The notes under the pieces are model-generated. The model saw only the letters and a list, made by a program, of their open reading frames with translations, was not told the origin of the DNA and searched no databases. A stretch of 20,165 bases of DNA from an uncultured Lachnospiraceae bacterium (GTDB taxonomy: Bacteria > Bacillota > Clostridia > Lachnospirales > Lachnospiraceae), in assembly GCA_910588895.1 (NCBI GenBank), contig CAJUSS010000034.1, forward strand, positions 1 through 20,165, written 5' to 3'. The translations under genes were made by a program, and so were the position numbers. Position 1 is the stretch's first letter, and each line of letters begins with the position of its first letter. Of this stretch, positions 14,464 through 20,165 are shown piece after piece.

Positions 14464-15711
14464 ATGGTCGACCAGGTAATGGAGTTTATCACGCAGCATG
14501 ATGCGCAAGTGGGAGAGGCGATCCAGGCGGAGGCTGCAAGACAGAGGAGGAATCTGGAACTGATCGCTTCGGAGAATATCGTATCTCCTGCGGTCATGAT
14601 GGCGATGGGCACGGTGCTCACCAATAAATATGCGGAAGGCTATTCCGGAAAGCGGTATTACGGCGGATGTGAGTGTGTGGATGTGGTGGAGACGATCGCC
14701 ATCGAGCGGGCGAAGAAGCTCTTCGGCTGCGACTACGCCAATGTGCAGCCCCATTCCGGCGCACAGGCCAATATGGCGGTGTTCATCGCCATGCTGGAGC
14801 CGGGCGATACGGTCATGGGCATGAGCCTAGACTGCGGCGGACATCTGACCCACGGCTCACCGGTGAACTTCTCCGGCAAGTATTTTAAGATCGTCCCCTA
14901 TGGTGTGGATGCCGACGGGTTCATCGACTATGACGAGGTAGAGCGGCTGGCTTTAGAGAGCAAGCCGAAGCTGATCGTGGCAGGTGCCAGCGCCTATGCT
15001 CGCGTGATCGACTTTAAGCGCTTCCGCGAGATCGCGGACAGATGCGGTGCTTATCTGATGGTGGACATGGCTCATATCGCGGGTCTGGTGGCGGCAGGGG
15101 TCCATCCCAGCCCTATCCCCTATGCGGATGTAGTGACCACCACCACCCACAAGACCCTGCGTGGCCCCAGAGGCGGCCTGATCCTGGCGAACAAAGAAGC
15201 GGCGGACAAGTTCAATTTTAATAAGGCGATCTTCCCGGGCACTCAGGGCGGTCCCTTAGAGCACATCATCGCCGGAAAGGCAGTCTGCTTTGGCGAGGCC
15301 TTAAAGCCGGAGTTTAGGGCCTATCAGGAGCAGGTGGTGAAGAATGCCAAGGCATTGGCCGCAGCCCTCGAGACGCAGGGCTTTAAGATCCTCACCGGCG
15401 GAACGGATAACCATCTGATGCTGGTGGACTTACGGGGGATGGAGGTATCCGGCAAGGAGCTGCAGAACCGCTGCGACCAGGTGTGCATCACCCTGAACAA
15501 GAACACGGTCCCCAACGACCCCAGAAGCCCCTTCGTCACCTCCGGCGTCCGCATCGGCACCCCCGCCGTCACCACCAGAGGTCTGGTAGAAGCCGATATG
15601 GCGCAGATCGCGGAGTGCATCTGGCTGGCCGCCACCGATCTTGAGGCCAAGGCCGATGAGATCCGAGGGAAGGTAGAGCAGATCTGTAAGCGATATCCGC
15701 TGTATGTGTAG
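14464..15711 (+). CDS. glyA: Serine hydroxymethyltransferase
   Basis: PLP enzyme of 415 residues that interconverts serine and glycine with tetrahydrofolate, the main source of one-carbon units. Family marks include ELIASENIVS near 32-41, NKYAEGYSGKRYYGG, VQPHSGAQAN, MVDMAHIAGLVAAG, and TTTTHKTLRGPRGG where Lys230 binds PLP. Near the C-terminus, NTVPNDPRSPFVTSGVRIGT is typical. ATG 14464 follows a GAGGTAAGG site. It is preceded by a strong promoter and structured leader and followed by an unusual hairpin array and a bidirectional terminator. Monocistronic and complete. Confidence 0.98.
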   Translation: MVDQVMEFITQHDAQVGEAIQAEAARQRRNLELIASENIVSPAVMMAMGTVLTNKYAEGYSGKRYYGGCECVDVVETIAIERAKKLFGCDYANVQPHSGAQANMAVFIAMLEPGDTVMGMSLDCGGHLTHGSPVNFSGKYFKIVPYGVDADGFIDYDEVERLALESKPKLIVAGASAYARVIDFKRFREIADRCGAYLMVDMAHIAGLVAAGVHPSPIPYADVVTTTTHKTLRGPRGGLILANKEAADKFNFNKAIFPGTQGGPLEHIIAGKAVCFGEALKPEFRAYQEQVVKNAKALAAALETQGFKILTGGTDNHLMLVDLRGMEVSGKELQNRCDQVCITLNKNTVPNDPRSPFVTSGVRIGTPAVTTRGLVEADMAQIAECIWLAATDLEAKADEIRGKVEQICKRYPLYV

Positions 15712-15800
15712 AGCATATGGCAGAGCTCGAGTCCCGAAAGCGGGGACAGTTCTGCAGGCGAAGGAGCAAACGCCGAGGTTATAGAGAGTACAAAAGCTCG
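15711..15800 (+). ncRNA. Candidate structured RNA after glyA, glycine-aptamer-like
   Basis: Just past the glyA stop are three nested or adjacent hairpins. A 6-bp stem (15720-15725 with 15750-15755, one G-T pair) encloses a 5-bp stem (15731-15735 with 15743-15747). A separate 4-bp stem (15757-15760 with 15771-15774) has loop AAGGAGCAAA. The outer ends could pair through GAGC (15711-15714) and GCTC (15796-15799). The 13-base run at 15759-15771 equals, from memory, a segment of the Bacillus subtilis glycine riboswitch. The usual CTCTCAGG part is missing, so it may be a diverged or broken aptamer, an unrelated RNA, or chance. Confidence 0.3.
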
Positions 15801-15802
15801 AT

Positions 15803-15897
15803 GGGATAAAGAAGCAAGATCCCTCGCTGGAAAGGTATCTCCTGCATCTTCCTGCAAGAGACAGACCTGCCAGCGAGGGATCTTTATCTTTTTATCC
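15803..15897. terminator. Long bidirectional terminator between glyA and the activase gene
   Basis: A perfect 15-bp inverted repeat (15816-15830 with 15870-15884) encloses further nested short complements (AGGT/ACCT, TCTC/GAGA, TGCA/TGCA). The arms are flanked by T-rich tracts on both strands: TTTATCTTTTTATCC on the plus side and TTGCTTCTTTATCC on the minus side. It can therefore end both convergent transcripts. GGATAAA before the stem and TTTATCC after it can extend the pairing. Confidence 0.88.
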
Positions 15898-15981
15898 AGG
15901 GGAACGGCCATGCGGCTGTCCTCTGTCAGACTTGGTGCATCCTGCGCATTTCAATGGGCACAGACGTTCCCGCTCTTTACG
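15898..15981. other. Spacer between terminator and activase stop codon, no gene seen
   Basis: These 84 bases lie between the shared terminator and the end of the minus-strand gene. I see no supported coding region, and no plus-strand gene follows the terminator. Confidence 0.5.
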
Positions 15982-18900
15982 CTACTGCTGCAGCGCCTCC
16001 TTCAGCTCCGAAGAAAAGTGCCGGACAGAGTCATTGCGCTGGATGTTTTTCGCATTTTTCTGTTTATCCAGATTTTTCTGTGCTGTAGCCAGCATCAGTT
16101 TGATCCGGTTCAGCTGGTTCACTTCGCTGGCTCCCGGGTCGTAATCCACAGCGATGATATTGGCCTGGGGATGGGCGTTGCGCAGCTCCTTGATCACGCC
16201 CTTCCCCACGATGTGGTTGGGCAGGCAGCCGAAGGGCTGGGTGCAGACGATGTTCTCTACACCGTTGTGGATCAGCTCCAGCATCTCGCCGGTCAGGAAC
16301 CATCCCTCGCCGGTCTGATTGCCCAGGGAAACGAAGTCCTTGGCCATATCGGCCAGGTTCCGGATATCCGCCGGCGGCGCAAAATGGATGCTGCGGGTCA
16401 GCTCCCGTCTGGCGGCGCCACGGAGGAGTTCCAAGAGGGAGATCCCCGTATTGCAGAGCCATGCGGTGGAGCGTTTCCCGCCCAGATGCTCGGCCTTGAA
16501 GTTGCTGTTGTAGAAACAGTACAGCAAAAAGTCCATCAGGTCCGGCATGACGGCCTCGGCGCCCTCCGCCTCCAAGAGTGTCACGATGTGGTTATTAGCC
16601 AGGGGGGAGAACTTAACTAAGATCTCCCCTACGATGCCCACTCTGGGCTTTTGGATGTCCAGCCTTGGGAGTGCATCAAAGTCGCGGATGATCCCCTTTA
16701 TATTTTTCGAAAAGCCGATCATATCCGTCCCCGTTTTGGTGAGGGACTGGATACAGCGTTCCCGCCATGCCTTATGGAGCGCATCTGCGCTGCCGGGTTC
16801 TTTTTCATAAGGCCTGGTGGCGTAGAGCACCCGCATGAAGACATCACCGTATACCACTGCCTGGAGGCACTTGGTCAGCATGGGCAGGGTAAGGGTGAAG
16901 CCCGGGTTAGTCTCCATGCCGTTGGCATTGACAGAGATCACCGGTACTTGGGACATCCCGGCTTTTTCTAAGGCACGCCGGATAAAGCCGATATAGTTGG
17001 ATGCACGGCAGCCGCCGCCGGTCTGGCTCATGAAGACGGCTGTGCGGTCTAAGTCGTATCGCCCGGAAAGGAGGGCTTCCATGATCTGCCCGATCACGAT
17101 CAGGGAGGGGTAGCAGGCATCATTGTTCACATATTTTAAGCCCACATCCACGGCGGCCCGGTTATGGTTCTGTAAGACCTCCACATGGTAGCCGCAGGAA
17201 TTGATCGCCGGCTCCAGAAGATCGAAATGGATCGGGGACATCTGGGGGCAGAGGATCGTGTAGTCCTTTTTCATCTCTTTGGTGAAGACCACCCGGTCAT
17301 AGGCGCTGGAGACGACCTGGTGGTCGTAATGCTTTTGGCCGCGGACACGGAGGGCGGCGATCAGGGATCGGACGCGGATCCTGGCTGCGCCTAAGTTGTT
17401 CACCTCGTCGATCTTCAAGACAGTATAGATCTTGCCGGACTTGGAGAGGATCTCATTGACCTGGTCCGTGGTCACAGCGTCTAAGCCGCAGCCAAAGGAG
17501 TTGAGCTGGATCAGATCCAGTCTGGGCGTGCGCTTTACATAAGAAGCTGCCCGGTATAGCCGGGTGTGGTACATCCACTGATCGGTCGCCACCAGAGGCC
17601 GTTCTACATCGCTCAAATGGGAGATCGAATCCTCGGTCAGCACCGCGAAGCCGTAGGAGGCGATCAGCTCCGGGATCCCGTGATGGATCTCCGGATCTGC
17701 ATGGTAGGGGCGCCCGGCCAGCACGATCCCGTGCTGGTCCTGCTCCTCTAACCACTTCAGGGTCTCCTCGCCCTTCCTCTCGATATCTCGTCGGGACGCC
17801 TCTAACTCCAGCCAGGCCGCGTGCGCTGCGCGGCGGATCTGTGCGGCGGTCATCGGCGGCACCGCCTGTGCGGTCCCTCCGACTGCAGGATGTGCGCCAT
17901 CCGGTCTGAAGGCCTCTGTAAATTCCCGCACCAGAGCATCGGTCAATACCTTTTCGTCGGTAAAGGCCAGGAAGGGGTTCATAAAGGTCACATGCTCGGT
18001 CTCCAGCTCCTCTACATTGTTCTTGATGTTCTCCGCATAGGAGGTGACCATGGGGCAGTTATAATGGTTGCCGGCATCCGGGCTCTCGTTGCGCTCATAA
18101 GGGATGCAGGGATAAAAGATGAACTTTATCCCTTTCCGGATCAGCCAGGATACATGGCCATGGGCGATCTTAGCCGGATAGCATTCCGACTCGCTGGGGA
18201 TGGATTCGATGCCCAGCTCATAGATCTGCCGGCTGGACTGGGGAGATAAAATGGTCCGAAAGCCCAGCTCCTTAAAGAACGTGGCCCAGAAGGGGTAGTT
18301 CTCATACATGTTCAAGACCCTGGGGATCCCCACCTCGCCTCTGGGAGCCATATCTGCCGGCAGAGGATCATAGTCGAACATCCGGTGATACTTATAGTCA
18401 AAAAGGTTGGGGACCTCCTTTTTTGCCTTGTGCTGCCCTAAGCCCCGCTCACAGCGGTTTCCGGTGATGAACTGCCGTCCGCCGTCAAACTGGTTCACCG
18501 TCAGGACGCAGTGGTTTAAGCACCCCTGGCAGCGGGTCATGACCGTCCGGTAGGAGAGCTCTAAGATCTTGGCGATGGGCAGCATGGAGGTCGGCTTTGG
18601 CCCGGCTTCGGTCTGCCCGGCCTCGTTATAGCGTTCCCTGGCGATCAGGGCCGCGCCGAACGCGCCCATGATCCCGGCGATATCCGGCCGCACAGCCTGG
18701 CAGCCAGAGATCTTCTCAAAGCTGCGCAGTACGGCGTTGTTATAAAAGGTACCGCCCTGGACCACCACATGCCGGCCTAAGTCCGAGGGACTGGTGATCT
18801 TGATCACCTTGAACAGGGCGTTCTTGATCACGGAGTAAGCCAAGCCGGCAGAGATATCGGCCACAGAGGCACCCTCTTTCTGGGCCTGCTTTACATTCGA

Positions 18901-20165
18901 GTTCATAAAAACGGTGCAGCGGGTCCCCAGATCCGTGGGATCCTTGGCAAAAAGAGCCTCTCTGGCAAAATCCTCCACCTGGTAATCCAGAGACTTTGCA
19001 AAGGTCTCGATAAAGGAACCGCAGCCGGAGGAGCAGGCTTCATTTAGCTGGACGCTGTCCACGGTGCCGTCCTTGATGCGGATACATTTCATATCCTGGC
19101 CGCCGATATCTAGGATGCAGTCCACCTCCGGCTCGAAAAACGCGGCCGCGTAGTAGTGGGCGATGGTCTCCACCTCCCCCTCGTCCAGCATCAGGGCGGA
19201 CTTTAAGAGCGCCTCGCCGTAGCCGGTGGAGCAGGACCAGGCGATCTGGGCGGTCTCAGGGATCTGCTGGCTGATCTGGCGGATGGCGCGGATGGCGGTA
19301 GCTAAAGGACTGCCGTTGTTATTGCTGTAAAAATCATATAAAAGCTTTCCGTCCTCGCCCACCAGCGCTACCTTGGTGGTAGTGGATCCGGCATCGATCC
19401 CCAGAAAGCATTTTCCCTGATATGTAGATAAGTCGCCCTTTTCCACGCGGTGCGCGTCGTGGCGGCGGAGGAAATCGTCATAGGAGGCCTGGTCCTCGAA
19501 CAAAGGCTCCATGCGCCCCACCTCCACCTCCATCTGGATCCCGGTGCGCAGCTTTTGGATCATCTGGTCCAAAGGGACAGCCTGCCCGTCTTTTTTTGCC
19601 TCCATGGCCGCGCCGACGGCGGCGAAGAGATGGGAATGCTCCGGCGCGATGATCTGCCGTCCGGAGAGTTTTAACGTGCGGATAAAGGCTTTCCTGAGCT
19701 CTGGCAAAAAGTGGAGAGGGCCGCCGAGGAATGCTACATTTCCCCGGATCGGTTTGCCGCAGGCAAGGCCGCTGATCGTCTGGTTGACCACCGCCTGAAA
19801 GATGGAGGCGGCTAAGTCCTCCCGGGTAGCGCCCTCATTGATCAGAGGCTGGATATCGGTCTTTGCGAACACGCCGCACCGGGCCGCGATCGGATAGATC
19901 GCCTGGTAGCCGGCGGCATAGTCGTTCAAGCCGGATGCGTCGGTCTGGAGGAGGGAAGCCATCTGATCGATAAAGGAGCCGGTGCCGCCGGCGCAGATCC
20001 CGTTCATCCGCTGGTCGATGCCATTGGAAAAATAGATGATCTTCGCGTCCTCTCCGCCGAGCTCGATCGCCACATCAGTATGGGGCGCATAGTCTTGCAG
20101 GGCGGCAGCCACAGCCACCACCTCCTGGACATGATCCACCTCCAGATGCCGGGATAAGGTAAGGC
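15982..20165 (-). CDS. Fused acyl-CoA dehydratase activase / dehydratase-like iron-sulfur protein (N-terminus outside window)
   Basis: Giant protein, open to the right edge, so the 5' end is missing. Numbering is from an internal GTG codon at 20139; about 1393 residues are visible. Two ASKHA-type activase domains come first. Domain 1 shows ELGGEDAK, CAGGTGSF with Cys49 and ARCGVFAK with Cys88. Domain 2 shows GIDAGSTTTK (247-256), DIGGQDMK, CSSGCGSF with Cys369 and GTRCTVFM with Cys408. Each pair matches the cysteines that, in 2-hydroxyglutaryl-CoA dehydratase activators, bind a [4Fe-4S] cluster at the dimer interface. A four-cysteine set (537, 540, 544, 563), a DUF2229-like region (about 600-820) and a dehydratase/HgdB-like C-terminal half follow. 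Family knowledge suggests ATP-driven low-potential electron transfer; the substrate is unknown. Convergent with glyA. Confidence 0.9.
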   Translation of the reverse strand, partial: LTLSRHLEVDHVQEVVAVAAALQDYAPHTDVAIELGGEDAKIIYFSNGIDQRMNGICAGGTGSFIDQMASLLQTDASGLNDYAAGYQAIYPIAARCGVFAKTDIQPLINEGATREDLAASIFQAVVNQTISGLACGKPIRGNVAFLGGPLHFLPELRKAFIRTLKLSGRQIIAPEHSHLFAAVGAAMEAKKDGQAVPLDQMIQKLRTGIQMEVEVGRMEPLFEDQASYDDFLRRHDAHRVEKGDLSTYQGKCFLGIDAGSTTTKVALVGEDGKLLYDFYSNNNGSPLATAIRAIRQISQQIPETAQIAWSCSTGYGEALLKSALMLDEGEVETIAHYYAAAFFEPEVDCILDIGGQDMKCIRIKDGTVDSVQLNEACSSGCGSFIETFAKSLDYQVEDFAREALFAKDPTDLGTRCTVFMNSNVKQAQKEGASVADISAGLAYSVIKNALFKVIKITSPSDLGRHVVVQGGTFYNNAVLRSFEKISGCQAVRPDIAGIMGAFGAALIARERYNEAGQTEAGPKPTSMLPIAKILELSYRTVMTRCQGCLNHCVLTVNQFDGGRQFITGNRCERGLGQHKAKKEVPNLFDYKYHRMFDYDPLPADMAPRGEVGIPRVLNMYENYPFWATFFKELGFRTILSPQSSRQIYELGIESIPSESECYPAKIAHGHVSWLIRKGIKFIFYPCIPYERNESPDAGNHYNCPMVTSYAENIKNNVEELETEHVTFMNPFLAFTDEKVLTDALVREFTEAFRPDGAHPAVGGTAQAVPPMTAAQIRRAAHAAWLELEASRRDIERKGEETLKWLEEQDQHGIVLAGRPYHADPEIHHGIPELIASYGFAVLTEDSISHLSDVERPLVATDQWMYHTRLYRAASYVKRTPRLDLIQLNSFGCGLDAVTTDQVNEILSKSGKIYTVLKIDEVNNLGAARIRVRSLIAALRVRGQKHYDHQVVSSAYDRVVFTKEMKKDYTILCPQMSPIHFDLLEPAINSCGYHVEVLQNHNRAAVDVGLKYVNNDACYPSLIVIGQIMEALLSGRYDLDRTAVFMSQTGGGCRASNYIGFIRRALEKAGMSQVPVISVNANGMETNPGFTLTLPMLTKCLQAVVYGDVFMRVLYATRPYEKEPGSADALHKAWRERCIQSLTKTGTDMIGFSKNIKGIIRDFDALPRLDIQKPRVGIVGEILVKFSPLANNHIVTLLEAEGAEAVMPDLMDFLLYCFYNSNFKAEHLGGKRSTAWLCNTGISLLELLRGAARRELTRSIHFAPPADIRNLADMAKDFVSLGNQTGEGWFLTGEMLELIHNGVENIVCTQPFGCLPNHIVGKGVIKELRNAHPQANIIAVDYDPGASEVNQLNRIKLMLATAQKNLDKQKNAKNIQRNDSVRHFSSELKEALQQ

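Noticed and set aside
15910..16620. Plus-strand 236-residue frame after the shared terminator
   Set aside because: It is the opposite strand of the activase gene, has no ribosome binding site and resembles no protein; a coding shadow.
1..20165. High density of GATC sites throughout the window
   Set aside because: Most fall in codons (ATC isoleucine after G, GAT before C) and look like codon preference; a count against a shuffled control would be needed to claim more.

Overview
The window looks like a chromosomal housekeeping stretch from a spore-forming anaerobic Clostridia, most likely a Lachnospiraceae-type gut Firmicute with fairly high GC. The grounds are strong AGGAGG-type ribosome binding sites, a YlmC/YmxH sporulation protein, a PepV-type dipeptidase, a class I aroD next to yqeG and efp, and a giant fused 2-hydroxyacyl-CoA dehydratase activase-type protein of strict anaerobes. 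The taxonomic call is an inference from gene content, not from a marker gene. I see no transposase, phage gene, tRNA, rRNA or CRISPR array.

Layout, left to right. A terminator of an off-window gene (5-53) is followed by a monoacylglycerol-lipase-like hydrolase (214-1020). A minus-strand pair follows: a YbaK/ProX-type prolyl-tRNA editing protein (1176-1721) and type III pantothenate kinase coaX (1793-2563). Divergent from coaX, and apparently sharing an overlapping promoter region, runs coaBC (2769-4001), so steps 1 to 3 of CoA synthesis from pantothenate sit back to back. An acetyl-esterase-like hydrolase overlaps the coaBC stop codon by four bases. Then come prfC (RF3), pepV, and a PfkB fructokinase with its own promoter and terminator.

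The middle holds ylmC, then a tight nrdR-yqeG-aroD operon (9580-11448), then efp with a sigma-A-type promoter and terminator, then argS. The right third holds glyA (14464-15711) with a structured leader. Its 3' region carries a hairpin array with a short glycine-riboswitch-like sequence, followed by a very long terminator palindrome. Converging on it from the minus strand is the giant fused activase/dehydratase-like iron-sulfur protein (15982 to the right edge), whose N-terminus lies outside the window.

Several genes form a translation and quality-control theme (ProX-type editing, prfC, efp, argS), with one-carbon metabolism (glyA) and CoA supply (coaX, coaBC). The least ordinary material is small: the overlapping coaX/coaBC promoters, coupled mini-ORFs at 1040-1179, the glyA leader with alternative hairpins, and the apparent orphan structured RNA after glyA.
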